Shown: piece after piece, positions 1 to 11,158 of the stretch | Layout of the letters: every line of letters starts with the position of its first letter | Numbering within the stretch: the stretch's first letter is position 1 | DNA from: Achromobacter insuavis | GTDB lineage: Bacteria; Pseudomonadota; Gammaproteobacteria; Burkholderiales; Burkholderiaceae_B | Reading direction: 5' to 3' | DNA: 64,000 bases | Assembly (NCBI RefSeq): GCF_902859645.1 | Contig: NZ_CADIJR010000001.1 | Coordinates: forward strand, 186,001 to 250,000 | Position numbers and translations under genes: made by a program | The notes under the pieces: generated by a model | Databases searched by the model: none | Seen by the model: only the letters and a program-made list of their open reading frames with translations | What the model was told of the DNA's origin: nothing

Positions 1-1419
<1,419 letters not shown>

Positions 1420-1530
1420 GGCGGACTATTCCTTTGGCATGGCAGAATCCGTTGGAGTGTATACGGTGTGAATGGTTCAGGGGCGCGGCCCCTGGCGCGC
1501 CGGTCCGTCGTTCTGTCTGGAAAACCGCGC

Positions 1531-2130
1531 ATGTCGCTATCCCTTGAAATCGAGACTCCCCGCCTGGTGCTGCGGCAGTGGCTGGCGGCCGACCGCAAGC
1601 CGTTCGCCGACATGAACACCGATGCGCGCGTGACCCGCTATCTGCTGCCGATGACCGCCCAGGAAAGCGATGCGCTGGCCGATCGCCTGGCCGCGGGCAT
1701 CGATGAATACGGGTGGGGTTTCTGGGCGGTGGAAGCGCCCGGCGTGGCGCCGTTCATCGGATTCGTCGGCATCAAGGCGCTGGCGCCGACGCTGCCCTTC
1801 GCGCCGGGCGTGGAAATCGGCTGGCGCCTGGCGGCGCCCTATTGGGGCAGGGGCTATGCCAGCGAGGCGGCGCAGGCCGCGCTGCGGGTGGGGTTCGAAC
1901 AGGTCGGCGCGCCCGAGATCGTGGCGTTCACGGTGCCGGAAAACGCGCCGTCGCGCGCGGTGATGCGGCGCCTGGGCATGCGTGAGGATACGCAGCGCTT
2001 CGAGCATCCGGCGGTGCCGGACGGCCATCCCTTGAAGACGCACGTGCTGTACCGGCTGGCGCGCGAGGCCTGGCATGCGCAGAAAAATGGTGACGCAGGC
2101 GCAGGCATGGGGCCGTTCGCGGCGGCATAA
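1531..2130 (+). CDS. GNAT family N-acetyltransferase (RimJ/RimL type)
   Basis: A 199-residue acetyl-CoA-dependent acetyltransferase. The opening IETPRLVLRQW is the typical start of RimJ/RimL-like GNATs. The acetyl-CoA loop shows as GWRLAAPYWGRGYASEA near residue 110, followed by PENAPSRAVMRRLGM, the usual motif B. The substrate cannot be read from sequence: N-terminal amines of ribosomal proteins, antibiotics and small amines are all handled by this group. ATG 1531 is chosen because the family homology begins there; a longer in-frame start upstream adds only residues of unrelated composition. The gene is divergent from the M16 peptidase, so the 110-bp gap must hold both promoters. Confidence 0.85.
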   Translation: MSLSLEIETPRLVLRQWLAADRKPFADMNTDARVTRYLLPMTAQESDALADRLAAGIDEYGWGFWAVEAPGVAPFIGFVGIKALAPTLPFAPGVEIGWRLAAPYWGRGYASEAAQAALRVGFEQVGAPEIVAFTVPENAPSRAVMRRLGMREDTQRFEHPAVPDGHPLKTHVLYRLAREAWHAQKNGDAGAGMGPFAAA

Positions 2131-2139
2131 GCGTCGGCA

Positions 2140-2190
2140 GGCCGCGCCATGCCGGAATGTTGCGTTGCAACACCCTGGCGTGGCGCGGCC
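2140..2190. repeat. Nested hairpin after the GNAT gene
   Basis: A 51-nt inverted repeat with perfect 10-bp arms GGCCGCGCCA and TGGCGCGGCC enclosing a second 6-bp stem (TGTTGC-GTT-GCAACA). It begins 9 nt after the stop codon at 2130. No T-run follows, so it is not a classical intrinsic terminator. It could stabilise the mRNA 3' end or be a copy of an intergenic repeat. The rest of the gap to 2424 shows nothing recognisable. Confidence 0.6.
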
Positions 2191-2424
2191 GATTTGAGAT
2201 CGGGGCGGGCGCGGGTGTAAGCTTTGCGGAACGTAGTTGCTGTTGTCGACGGGATGCGCGACAGCCGTCTACAGGTTTCCCGTCCAACGCCAGCCGCCGC
2301 CCTGCCGGGTCGCAGACCGGCCGCATGCCGGATTGCGCCTCGCGCCCCACGGGCGACGACGGTGCTTGTTGTTCGCGCCTTCGCCGCCGGCATCCTGCCG
2401 GCGCATCTTTCGGAGGAACGACCC

Positions 2425-2805
2425 ATGCTGACCGAGATCGTCACGCGTGCCTTGTCCCAATTGACCGGCAGCCCCATGAGCGGCGACCGCATCAAAGGGC
2501 AGTTTCAGTACGCTTATGCCAGTGATGACGGCCAATTCGTGGCCATACTGACCCATGACATGACCACCTATGTGGTGGACCTGCGCGCCCAGCGCTATTT
2601 CGCCGAGTGCGGAGGATCGCCGCGAGGCTTTGCCGGGCATGTGCTCGAGATGGAGGGCGCCGAGGCGCGCCAGCATCCGTGGCCCGCGGCCAATGACCTG
2701 TTCGACCTGGACATGGATGCGGACGAACTGTCCTGGCGCCAGTGCCCGGGGATGCGCAGCATGGCCGGCAGCGCCAACCGATCTGTGGAGAGCCGCGCCG
2801 CCTGA
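2425..2805 (+). CDS. Conserved small protein of unknown function
   Basis: A 126-residue acidic, soluble protein with no signal peptide, membrane segment or motif I recognise. The N-terminal half (GQFQYAYASDDGQFVAILTHD) looks like a beta-rich domain; the C-terminal third has an acidic patch (NDLFDLDMDADEL) and a lone Cys. ATG 2425 has a good GGAGG box 8 nt upstream, favouring it over more upstream in-frame starts. A terminator hairpin follows 30 nt after the stop, so this is probably a single-gene unit. Function unknown. Confidence 0.7.
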   Translation: MLTEIVTRALSQLTGSPMSGDRIKGQFQYAYASDDGQFVAILTHDMTTYVVDLRAQRYFAECGGSPRGFAGHVLEMEGAEARQHPWPAANDLFDLDMDADELSWRQCPGMRSMAGSANRSVESRAA

Positions 2806-2836
2806 GAGTGGCCAGAAGCGGCAGTCCCCTCACTGA

Positions 2837-2861
2837 ACCGGCGACATCGCCGGTTTTTTTT
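2837..2861 (+). terminator. Intrinsic terminator
   Basis: ACCGGCGA and TCGCCGGT form an 8-bp GC-rich stem followed by eight T residues. It ends the small unknown gene at 2425-2805. Confidence 0.8.
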
Positions 2862-2897
2862 ATCTGGCGGTCAGGGCGGCTCGCTACAATCCGCGCC

Positions 2898-3455
2898 ATG
2901 ACTACGCACGCTGACAACGGCGCCCCGCGCGGCGCTATCCTGGTCGATTGCACGCATGAACGCCATGCGGACCAGATCCTGGCCATCTTCAACGAGGCCA
3001 TCGTCACCTCGACCGCGCTGTACGACTACAAGCCGCGCCCGCGCGAGGCGATGCTGGGCTGGTTCCAGGCCAAGGCGGGCGGCGGTTTCCCGGTGGTGGG
3101 GTTCGAGAACGCGGCGGGCGAGCTGATGGCGTTCGCCAGCTACGGCACGTTCCGCGCCTGGCCGGCCTACAAGTATTCGGTCGAGCATTCCGTGTATGTC
3201 GACGGCCGTTTCCGCGGGCAGGGGCTGGGCGAGGCACTGATGCGCGTGCTGATCGAGCGCGCCCGCGCCAACCAGGTGCACGTGATGATCGGCGGCATCG
3301 ACGCGGCCAACCAGGGCAGCATCAAGCTGCATGAGAAGCTGGGATTCGCGCACGCCGGCACCATCCGCGAGGCTGGCTTCAAGTTCGGCCGCTGGCTCGA
3401 CCTGGCGTTCTACCAGCTGACGCTGGACACGCCGGCGCGGCCGGTCGATGGCTGA
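2898..3455 (+). CDS. GNAT N-acetyltransferase, phosphinothricin acetyltransferase (Pat/MnaT) type
   Basis: A 185-residue acetyltransferase of the phosphinothricin/methionine-sulfone acetyltransferase group. Hallmarks are the early IFNEAIVTSTALYDYKPR segment, the central EHSVYVDGRFRGQGLGEAL acetyl-CoA site and GGIDAANQGSIKLHEKLGF. Family members N-acetylate phosphinothricin, methionine sulfoximine/sulfone or L-methionine; the physiological substrate here is not determined. The length matches the family (170-185). ATG 2898 follows the terminator at 2837-2861 closely, so the promoter must lie within or just after that hairpin. Confidence 0.88.
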   Translation: MTTHADNGAPRGAILVDCTHERHADQILAIFNEAIVTSTALYDYKPRPREAMLGWFQAKAGGGFPVVGFENAAGELMAFASYGTFRAWPAYKYSVEHSVYVDGRFRGQGLGEALMRVLIERARANQVHVMIGGIDAANQGSIKLHEKLGFAHAGTIREAGFKFGRWLDLAFYQLTLDTPARPVDG

Positions 3456-3496
3456 CGCGCGTCGCCGCAACGGCGCCGCGGCGCGCGGCTGGCGCC

Positions 3497-4669
3497 TTAC
3501 TTCGACAGCACCCGCATCGCCTGTTCCAGCCCCGCGACCGTCACGGGGTACATGCGGTCCTGCATGATGTCGCGCATCAGCGCGATCGACTGGCGGTACT
3601 GCCATGACGCGGTGGGCTCGGGATTGAGCCACACCGACTTGGGCCAGGCGTCCAGCAGCCGGCGCATCCACTGCGCGCCGGTTTCCTTGTTGTAGTGCTC
3701 GACCGAGCCGCCCGGCTGCAGGATCTCGTAGGGACTCATGGTGGCGTCGCCGACGATGATCAGGCGCCAGTCGGGGTTGTACTTGCGCAGCACGTCCCAG
3801 GTGTCGAAGCGTTCGTTCTGGCGCCGACGGTTGCTCTGCCACAGGCTCTCGTAGGGGCAGTTGTGGAAGTAGTAGACCTCGAGATTGCGGAACTCGCTGC
3901 GGGCCGCGGAGAACAGTTCCTCGACGCGGCCGATGTGGTCGTCCATGCTGCCGCCGACGTCCAGCAGCATCAGCACCTTGACCGTGTTGTGGCGCTCCGG
4001 GACCATGCGCAGGTCCAGGTGGCCGGCGTTGCGCGCGGTGCTGGCGATGGTGTCGTCCAGGTCCAGTTCGAGTTCGGCGCCTTCGCGCGCGAAACGCCGC
4101 AGGCGGCGCAGCGCGACCTTGAAATTGCGCGTGCCCAGCTCGACCTGGTCGTCGTAGTCCTTGAACTGGCGCATGTCCCAGACCTTGACCGCGCTGCGGT
4201 TGCCGGCCGACTGGCCGCCGACGCGGATGCCCTCGGGATGGTAGCCGCCGTTGCCGAAGGGCGAGGTGCCGCCGGTGCCGATCCACTTGCTGCCGCCGGC
4301 GTGGCGTTCCTTCTGCTCTTCCATGCGCTCCTTGAAGAGCTCCATCAGCTTGTCCCAGCCGTGCTTCTCGATGGCGGCCTTTTCCTCCGGCGACAGGCTT
4401 TTCTCGAACTGCTTGATGAGCCAGTCCAGCGGGATGTCCTTGCCGGCCGGCAGCGCGGCCTCGATGCCCTTGTAGTAGGCGCCGAAGGCCTTGTCGTAGC
4501 GGTCGTAGAGCGATTCGTCCTTGACCAGCGCGGTGCGCGCCAGGAAGTAGAAGTCGTCCAGCGTGGGCGTCATCACGTCCTGGCGCAGCGCGTCCACCAG
4601 CGTCAGGTATTCCTGCACCGAGACCGGCAGCTTGTGCGCCCGCAGGTGGTAGAAGAAGTCGATCAGCAT
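3497..4669 (-). CDS. VWA domain-containing CoxE-like protein
   Basis: A 390-residue protein with a helical N-terminal half and a von Willebrand A domain from about residue 230. The metal-ion-dependent adhesion site reads DVGGS at residues 237-241 instead of the canonical DxSxS, so the first serine is glycine. It lies 22 nt downstream of a MoxR AAA+ ATPase on the same strand. MoxR/VWA pairs are known to act as chaperones that insert metals or activate client enzymes; CoxE/CoxD is the model. No client enzyme is adjacent, so the target is unknown. The protein is soluble, with no signal peptide. Confidence 0.88.
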   Translation of the reverse strand: MLIDFFYHLRAHKLPVSVQEYLTLVDALRQDVMTPTLDDFYFLARTALVKDESLYDRYDKAFGAYYKGIEAALPAGKDIPLDWLIKQFEKSLSPEEKAAIEKHGWDKLMELFKERMEEQKERHAGGSKWIGTGGTSPFGNGGYHPEGIRVGGQSAGNRSAVKVWDMRQFKDYDDQVELGTRNFKVALRRLRRFAREGAELELDLDDTIASTARNAGHLDLRMVPERHNTVKVLMLLDVGGSMDDHIGRVEELFSAARSEFRNLEVYYFHNCPYESLWQSNRRRQNERFDTWDVLRKYNPDWRLIIVGDATMSPYEILQPGGSVEHYNKETGAQWMRRLLDAWPKSVWLNPEPTASWQYRQSIALMRDIMQDRMYPVTVAGLEQAMRVLSK

Positions 4670-4691
4670 GGCAGGCGCCGTGAAGGATGCG

Positions 4692-5573
4692 TCAGCGGCG
4701 CGGCGCGCCGCGGGTCATGGCGGCGAGCCGCTCCAGCAGATGCACGTCCTGTTCGTTCTTGAGCAGCGCGCCGGCCATCAGCGGCACCGCGGTCGCGGTG
4801 TGCGCGTCGATCTGCGCCGCGCTGACGTCCTCGGCCAGCAGCAGGCGCAGCCAGTCCAGCAGTTCGGACGTCGACGGTTTTTTCTTCAGGCCGGGCGCGT
4901 CGCGCAGGCTGAAGAAGGTGTCGAGCGCGGCGCGCAGCACGTCCTGCTTGAGTTCGGGGAAGTGCACCGCGACGATGTCGCGCATGGTGTCGCGGTCGGG
5001 GAAGCGGATGTAGTGGAAGAAGCAGCGGCGCAGGAAGGCGTCGGGCAGGTCCTTCTCGTTGTTGGAGGTGATGATGACCAGCGGCCGATGGCGCGCGGCG
5101 ATGGTCTGGCGCGTTTCGTACACATGGAATTCCATGCGGTCGAGTTCGCGCAGCAGGTCGTTGGGGAATTCGATGTCGGCCTTGTCGATCTCGTCGATCA
5201 GCACCACCACCGGCTGCTCGGCGTCGAAGGCCTGCCACAGCGTGCCCTGCACGATGTAGTTGCGGATGTCGCGGACTTTCTCGTCGCCGAGCTGCGAGTC
5301 GCGCAGGCGCGACACCGCGTCGTATTCGTAAAGACCCTGATGCGCCTTGGTGGTGGACTTGATGTGCCACTGCAGCAAAGGGCGGCCCAGCGCGCGCGCC
5401 ACTTCCTCGGCCAGCATGGTCTTGCCGGTGCCGGGTTCGCCCTTGATCAGCAGCGGGCGCTGCAGCGTCAGCGCGGCGTTGACGGCGAGCTTGAGGTCAT
5501 CGGTGGCGACGTATCGGTCGGTGCCATCGAAGCGTGCGTGCGGTGCGGAAGGAGCGGTCTGGGCAGCGGACAT
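4692..5573 (-). CDS. MoxR family AAA+ ATPase
   Basis: A 293-residue AAA+ ATPase. Walker A is GEPGTGKT (residues 45-52), Walker B VVVLIDEID (122-130), and sensor 1 is the ITSNNEKDLPDAFLRRCFF segment. This arrangement is typical of the MoxR/CoxD group, which works with VWA proteins to remodel or activate metalloenzymes. The VWA partner follows directly, so the two form one transcription unit. The start at 5573 gives the normal family length. It is divergent from the cytochrome c genes across a 178-bp, relatively AT-rich gap. Confidence 0.92.
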   Translation of the reverse strand: MSAAQTAPSAPHARFDGTDRYVATDDLKLAVNAALTLQRPLLIKGEPGTGKTMLAEEVARALGRPLLQWHIKSTTKAHQGLYEYDAVSRLRDSQLGDEKVRDIRNYIVQGTLWQAFDAEQPVVVLIDEIDKADIEFPNDLLRELDRMEFHVYETRQTIAARHRPLVIITSNNEKDLPDAFLRRCFFHYIRFPDRDTMRDIVAVHFPELKQDVLRAALDTFFSLRDAPGLKKKPSTSELLDWLRLLLAEDVSAAQIDAHTATAVPLMAGALLKNEQDVHLLERLAAMTRGAPRR

Positions 5574-5751
5574 GGATCAGCGGACTTCTCAGGGTTGATG
5601 GGGATCAAGGCCATTTTTGGGTATTAATCCTAGACAATTATCGTACAATCAGGCGGTTTTGCAGTTGGGTTCGACCCGCAACGTGTTTGCCGGGGGCCTT
5701 TCCGTGTGAGCAGGCCCTAGTCCTCAAGCCATACCAAGAAGAGCCATCCCA

Positions 5752-6105
5752 ATGAAGTTGCGATTCTCTCTGAAGTACTCGGTTTCCCTGCTGGCCGCAT
5801 TGGCATCCTGTGCGATCGCCGGCCAGGCAGTAGCTGCGGATGCAGCGCCGGTCGGTAATGTCCAGAATGCCCGTGACAAGGTTTCCATGTGCATCGGTTG
5901 CCATGGCATCGAAGGCTACAAGGCGACCTTCCCCGAGCTTTATCACGTACCGATGATTGCTGGCCAGAACGCCAAGTACATCGAGACCGCCCTCAACGAG
6001 TACAAAAAAGGCGCGCGCAGCCATCCCACGATGGATGCCATTGCCGGCAGCCTGTCCGACCAGGACATCGCCGACCTGGCCGCTTACTACTCGAACCTGA
6101 AATAA
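5752..6105 (+). CDS. Periplasmic monohaem cytochrome c (class I, c553/c4-like)
   Basis: A 117-residue exported cytochrome. Residues 1-29 are a signal peptide ending in QAVAA-DA. One haem site CIGCH is at about residues 46-50, and the distal Met is probably in the SHPTMDAIAGSLSDQD stretch. SLSDQDIADLAAYYSNL is the standard C-terminal helix of these cytochromes. It probably carries electrons between respiratory complexes. A second small cytochrome follows 14 nt after the stop. A TACAAT hexamer at 5644-5649 in the AT-rich upstream gap is a plausible -10 element. Confidence 0.93.
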   Translation: MKLRFSLKYSVSLLAALASCAIAGQAVAADAAPVGNVQNARDKVSMCIGCHGIEGYKATFPELYHVPMIAGQNAKYIETALNEYKKGARSHPTMDAIAGSLSDQDIADLAAYYSNLK

Positions 6106-6119
6106 CCGGGGGCAATCAC

Positions 6120-6482
6120 ATGAACCGCATCATGCTTGCCCTCGCGGGCGCGACGCTGGCCATTTCGGGCGCGACTGCCCAGGCCCAGGATCTGGCGGCC
6201 GGCAAGGCCGTCTTCGACAAATTCAATTGCGCCTCATGCCACGGCGCCGACGCCAAGACGGCGGTGGACCCGGCCTATCCGACGCTGGCCGGCCAGCACG
6301 CCGACTACCTGGTGCATGCGCTCAAGGCCTATCGCCGCGGCGCCTCGGGCAGCGCGGCCACGGCCAACGTGCGCAAGAACCCCATCATGGGCGCCTTCGC
6401 CACCCAGCTGTCCGACCAGGACATCAGCAACGTGGCGGCGTGGCTGTCGGCCCAGCCCAGCGACCTGGGCGTGCGCAAATAG
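6120..6482 (+). CDS. Periplasmic monohaem cytochrome c (class I)
   Basis: A 120-residue cytochrome with a signal peptide (cleavage after ATAQAQ, about residue 23) and one CASCH haem site at about residues 37-41. The methionine in KNPIMGAFATQLSDQDISN is the likely sixth ligand. It resembles the preceding gene (shared LSDQDI and AGQ-x-YL/YI segments), so the pair looks like a tandem duplication or the two halves of a cytochrome c4-type module split into separate proteins. It ends at a strong bidirectional terminator shared with the convergent DUF1841 gene. Confidence 0.93.
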   Translation: MNRIMLALAGATLAISGATAQAQDLAAGKAVFDKFNCASCHGADAKTAVDPAYPTLAGQHADYLVHALKAYRRGASGSAATANVRKNPIMGAFATQLSDQDISNVAAWLSAQPSDLGVRK

Positions 6483-6504
6483 CGCGACGGTCCGGCCGCA
6501 TGCA

Positions 6505-6533
6505 AAAAACCCTCGGGAGACCGAGGGTTTTTT
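6505..6533. terminator. Bidirectional intrinsic terminator
   Basis: The hairpin AAAAACCCTCGG-GAGA-CCGAGGGTTTTTT has a T-run on both strands. It serves the cytochrome pair on plus and the DUF1841 gene on minus. Confidence 0.9.
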
Positions 6534-6559
6534 CTTGGGCGCTCGTGTCGCGCCAGGGG

Positions 6560-6985
6560 CTAGCGCTCGGCGCGCTGGCGGATCAGGTCGATGTAGGTAT
6601 CGCTGTCCAGCGGGGTGCCCAGGCGCTGCGCTTCCCAGACGACCCGGCCCAGGCACTCCATGATCTCGTGCGCGGCCTGGTGCGCGTCGCTGCGCGCCAC
6701 CAGGCGCTGGTAGGCGCTGCGGATGCCGGGCGGATGGTCGATCGACAGCTGCTCGGCGATGGCCAGGTGCATCGACAGGTGCAGGAACGGGTTGGTGCGG
6801 CCCTTTTCCACCGCGTATTCGGCGGTCATGGCCTCGGGGCTTTCGAGATCGGCGTGGTATTCCGGATGCTCGATGATCCAGTCCAGGGCCATGGCCTCCA
6901 GCGGGGTCAGGACCTCGTTGGCGCGGTGCTTGCGCCAGGTTTCGATGAAGAATTCGCGGACTTGGTCGCGGGAAGGGTTGAACAT
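6560..6985 (-). CDS. DUF1841 family protein
   Basis: A 141-residue soluble protein matching DUF1841, found mainly in beta- and gamma-proteobacteria. The start MFNPSRDQVREFF and the HLSMHLAIAEQL...DHPPGIR segment are typical, and several conserved histidines (HLSMHLA, HQAAHEIME) suggest a metal site. No biochemical role is established to my knowledge. It is convergent with the cytochromes and divergent from icd. Confidence 0.88.
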   Translation of the reverse strand: MFNPSRDQVREFFIETWRKHRANEVLTPLEAMALDWIIEHPEYHADLESPEAMTAEYAVEKGRTNPFLHLSMHLAIAEQLSIDHPPGIRSAYQRLVARSDAHQAAHEIMECLGRVVWEAQRLGTPLDSDTYIDLIRQRAER

Positions 6986-7190
6986 TGTCAGACGGATGCC
7001 ATGCTGGCCAGAGAGGGCTTTATTTTACCGCCCGCCGGGGCGCCGCCCGCCCGCGGGCCGCAATGCGATATAGAATTGGTTGCTATCCGCTATCCAGTGT
7101 GCGTTTCGCCAGGGCCGCGCGGCCCGCGGACCACACGCCAGCCGATGCGGCGCGCGTGCAGAAAAACCACTCGGAGCAAATGGAGCATTC

Positions 7191-8447
<1,257 letters not shown>

Positions 8448-8471
8448 CCGGGCCTTATCGGTGAGTCTTTG

Positions 8472-8508
8472 AAAAGCCCGTAAGCCGCAAGGCTCGCGGG
8501 CTTTTTTT
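8472..8508 (+). terminator. Intrinsic terminator after icd
   Basis: AAAAGCCCG pairs with CGGGCTTTT across a loop that contains a smaller AGCC/GGCT stem, and a T7 run follows. It lies 25 nt after the icd stop. Confidence 0.85.
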
Positions 8509-8510
8509 AC

Positions 8511-8706
8511 GGCGGTCCATGTGAAGATCTATATCGGAAATAAGGGAATTCCTTAGCGCCTCGTATACCAACACAAGACAAAACGAATCAAATTGTTATT
8601 GTTACGGCGGTATAATTTATATGTTCAGCAATGCTGCATTTTTCCCTCCACCGCTGATACTCTTGGCTCAGTTTTGCTGACCCGGTTCCGCTGATATTTC
8701 CTAGAC
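8511..8706. other. AT-rich upstream region of the polysaccharide genes
   Basis: About 200 bp, clearly richer in A and T than its surroundings. It contains a perfect TATAAT at 8611-8616, preceded by two overlapping TTGTTA hexamers (8593 and 8599), neither at the ideal 17-bp spacing. This is the probable promoter of the GT9/ligase genes. The composition break is a mild sign of transfer. Confidence 0.4.
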
Positions 8707-9684
8707 ATGGCCCAACCCGCTCCCAATATGCCGCCCTATGATGCTTCGGCGTGCGTCCGCAGCCTGCGCGATGCCGGGCGGGTAGCGCTATTGATGGCCC
8801 CGAGGCTGGGCGACACGCTGTTGATGATGACCATGGCGTTCAACCTGGTCGCGCACGGGCGCCAGGTCACGGTCTTTGGCGATTTCGCCTACGGCCTGCG
8901 CAGCTGGTTTCCCGGCATGGATATCCGGCCGTCACTGCCGCAGGAGCAGGCGTCGGCGGTGCTGGCCGACTACGATTGCGCGGCGCAGATGCACGTCGGC
9001 TGGCCATACGCCCTGCATGATTGTGCCGCGTCCTATTTCTATTACGACGCCCACGTGGTGATCACCGGCAAGGGGTTCATCAAGCTCAACCAGATCCGGG
9101 ACTATTGCCGCGATGCGCTGGGGTTGTCGCTGGCGGGCACCGATATCGGCCTGCGTCCACCGATGGCGGGGCGGCATCGCGCGTTCGACAAAAGGGTTGC
9201 GGTGCATCCGTCGTCCACCGGGGCGCAGCGTTGCTGGGCGCCGCGGCATTTCGTCGAACTGGGGTTGCGCCTGCAGCGCCAGGGCTATGAGCCCGTCTTC
9301 ATCCTGGCGCCTCATGAGCGCGCCGGATGGACCTGCCTGACCGAGGCCGGCCTGGCGATCCAGCAGTCCCCCTCCCTGGCCGACGTGGCCGCATTCATCC
9401 ACGAATGTGGCTGGTTCATCGGTAACGAGTCCGGCATTGGCCATCTGGCCTCCAGCGTCGGCGTGCCAACCTTGACGTTGACCGGCCGGCCCACCCGGAC
9501 CAAGGCCTGGCGTCCGGGCTGGTCGATGTCGCGCATCGCGTATCCCGTCTATATTCCCGGAGGCCGCTGGCGTGACCGCCTGTGGCGCGAGTGGCTGCGG
9601 CCGGGCAGCGTCATGTCGGCGTTTGAAAGCCTGACGCGGGACTACAAAAAATCCATGGCGGCTGCAAAGGTCGTCCGTTCTTGA
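8707..9684 (+). CDS. Glycosyltransferase family 9 (heptosyltransferase-like)
   Basis: A 325-residue cytoplasmic glycosyltransferase of family GT9, the group of lipopolysaccharide heptosyltransferases WaaC/WaaF/WaaQ. The N-terminal domain carries a PRLGDTLLMM nucleotide-fold start in place of the usual IGD-x-L motif. The C-terminal domain has the sugar-nucleotide site NESGIGHLASSVGVPTLTL. The acceptor and donor cannot be told; a lipid-A core or O-unit heptose or hexose is likely. The gene precedes a ligase-like membrane protein, so the pair probably modifies surface polysaccharide. No clear Shine-Dalgarno box precedes ATG 8707. Confidence 0.85.
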   Translation: MAQPAPNMPPYDASACVRSLRDAGRVALLMAPRLGDTLLMMTMAFNLVAHGRQVTVFGDFAYGLRSWFPGMDIRPSLPQEQASAVLADYDCAAQMHVGWPYALHDCAASYFYYDAHVVITGKGFIKLNQIRDYCRDALGLSLAGTDIGLRPPMAGRHRAFDKRVAVHPSSTGAQRCWAPRHFVELGLRLQRQGYEPVFILAPHERAGWTCLTEAGLAIQQSPSLADVAAFIHECGWFIGNESGIGHLASSVGVPTLTLTGRPTRTKAWRPGWSMSRIAYPVYIPGGRWRDRLWREWLRPGSVMSAFESLTRDYKKSMAAAKVVRS

Positions 9685-9811
9685 CTCCGACCCTGCGCGA
9701 CGGTTTCGCGGGATGGCCTGCCGGATCCGCATAACGTGTCATAGCCTGCCGCGTCCGCCAATTCTCTCCCCTAAAGTATCACTGGTCCTGCCAAAGGCCG
9801 AACTGAATCCC

Positions 9812-11086
9812 ATGATGTCCATTCCATGCCTGCGCGGTGTCGCGTTCCTGACACTGCTGATCCCCGCCTTGGCACTGACCAGTGCCGTGGGGGGGCCCGC
9901 CATCCTCTACCTGACTGCATTGATCGCGCTGGTGGCAATGGCGGCCAATCTTGTCCAGCACCGGGAACCTTTCGCGCTGAAGGAGATGTCGGCGATGGCC
10001 GTGGCGCTGATGGCGCCGCTCATCGCGATGCTGATCAGCAGCAGCTACCTGGGCGTCTGGAGCTCTTCCGAAATTGAAAAGCTGCTGCGTTTCGCCCTCG
10101 CGGTGCCCGTCTGTTGGATGCTGTTGCGCGTGCCCCGCAACTGGTTGCAGCAAGTGCAGTGGAGCCTGTTGTTCGGCGCTTTTGCCGGGTCGCTCATGCT
10201 GGTGTACATCATCTACGAACCCAGCCTGGGCCGTGGCGCGGTGTCCGAGTATGGCGGCCGCTACAACGCGGTGGCATTCGCCGACTTGACGATCTTGTTT
10301 GGCTTCGCCTCCTTGCTGACGCTGCCCTGGCGCTTGTCGCCCTGGCCCAGGCTGGAAGCCGCCCTCAAGATCGCCGCGGTGCCGGTCAGCCTGTATGGCG
10401 TCTGGGTTTCACAGACGCGCAGCAGCTGGGCGCTTCTGCTGGTGTTCGGCCTGGTCTACCTGTTGACCAAACGGCAGTGGCAACGCCGTACCAAGCTCAT
10501 CTTCGTGGCGGCCTTGGTCGTGGTGATGGCGGTGGGGGCAGTGCTGTCCTGGAACAGCAAGGAAAGCCGCTGGAAGAACATGGTGTCGGACGTGAGCCGC
10601 TATGAGCAGCATGACCGTGACACCTCGGTGGGCATTCGCATCCAGCTCTGGAAGGCCTCCTGGCTGATGTTCAGGGAAAGCCCGCTGGTGGGGGTGGGCG
10701 TGCCCAACTTCCGGCCGGAACTGGTCAAGCTGCAGAAGCAGGGCATCGTGACCGAGCTGGTCTCGACCGATTACGGCGAACCCCACAATGACATGCTCGG
10801 GGCGCTGGCGGGTTATGGCCTCCTGGGGCTGCTCAGCATCCTGGCGCTGTACCTGATCCCCGCCGCGGTCTTCTGGCGCCGTTCCGCCAGCGACGACCCC
10901 GTGGTGCACGTGGGCTCGCAGATCGGCATGCTGTTCTGCCTGGGCTACTTCGTCTTCAGCCTGTCGGAAATGATGTTCCGCAACATGCGCAGCGTGCCGA
11001 TCTATGCGTTGACGGTGGTGGTGCTGTATGCCTTGACCTCGGCCCGCACCGGGCTGGCGCAGCAGCGCCTCGCGGCGAAACGATAG
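9812..11086 (+). CDS. O-antigen ligase/polymerase-like membrane protein (Wzy_C domain)
   Basis: A 424-residue inner-membrane protein with about 11-12 hydrophobic segments. The large periplasmic loop carries the O-antigen ligase signature: an Arg/Ser-rich VSQTRSSWALL segment, then IRIQLWKASWLMFRESPLVGVG and PHNDMLGALAGYGLLGL. Such proteins (WaaL, Wzy) join or polymerise undecaprenyl-linked glycans. Family homology begins near ATG 9812; an upstream start at 9713 adds 33 residues unlike a membrane-protein N-terminus. It follows the GT9 gene on the same strand by 127 nt. A terminator follows. Confidence 0.83.
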   Translation: MMSIPCLRGVAFLTLLIPALALTSAVGGPAILYLTALIALVAMAANLVQHREPFALKEMSAMAVALMAPLIAMLISSSYLGVWSSSEIEKLLRFALAVPVCWMLLRVPRNWLQQVQWSLLFGAFAGSLMLVYIIYEPSLGRGAVSEYGGRYNAVAFADLTILFGFASLLTLPWRLSPWPRLEAALKIAAVPVSLYGVWVSQTRSSWALLLVFGLVYLLTKRQWQRRTKLIFVAALVVVMAVGAVLSWNSKESRWKNMVSDVSRYEQHDRDTSVGIRIQLWKASWLMFRESPLVGVGVPNFRPELVKLQKQGIVTELVSTDYGEPHNDMLGALAGYGLLGLLSILALYLIPAAVFWRRSASDDPVVHVGSQIGMLFCLGYFVFSLSEMMFRNMRSVPIYALTVVVLYALTSARTGLAQQRLAAKR

Positions 11087-11126
11087 CGGATCCGGACGGC
11101 CCGTCGCGGCCGCGCCGTCATCCTGA

Positions 11127-11158
11127 AAAGCAAGGCCCCGGCGGCCTTGCTTTTTTTT
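11127..11158 (+). terminator. Intrinsic terminator
   Basis: The stem AAGCAAGGCC/GGCCTTGCTT has a 5-nt loop and eight T residues. It ends the two-gene polysaccharide unit. Confidence 0.88.
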
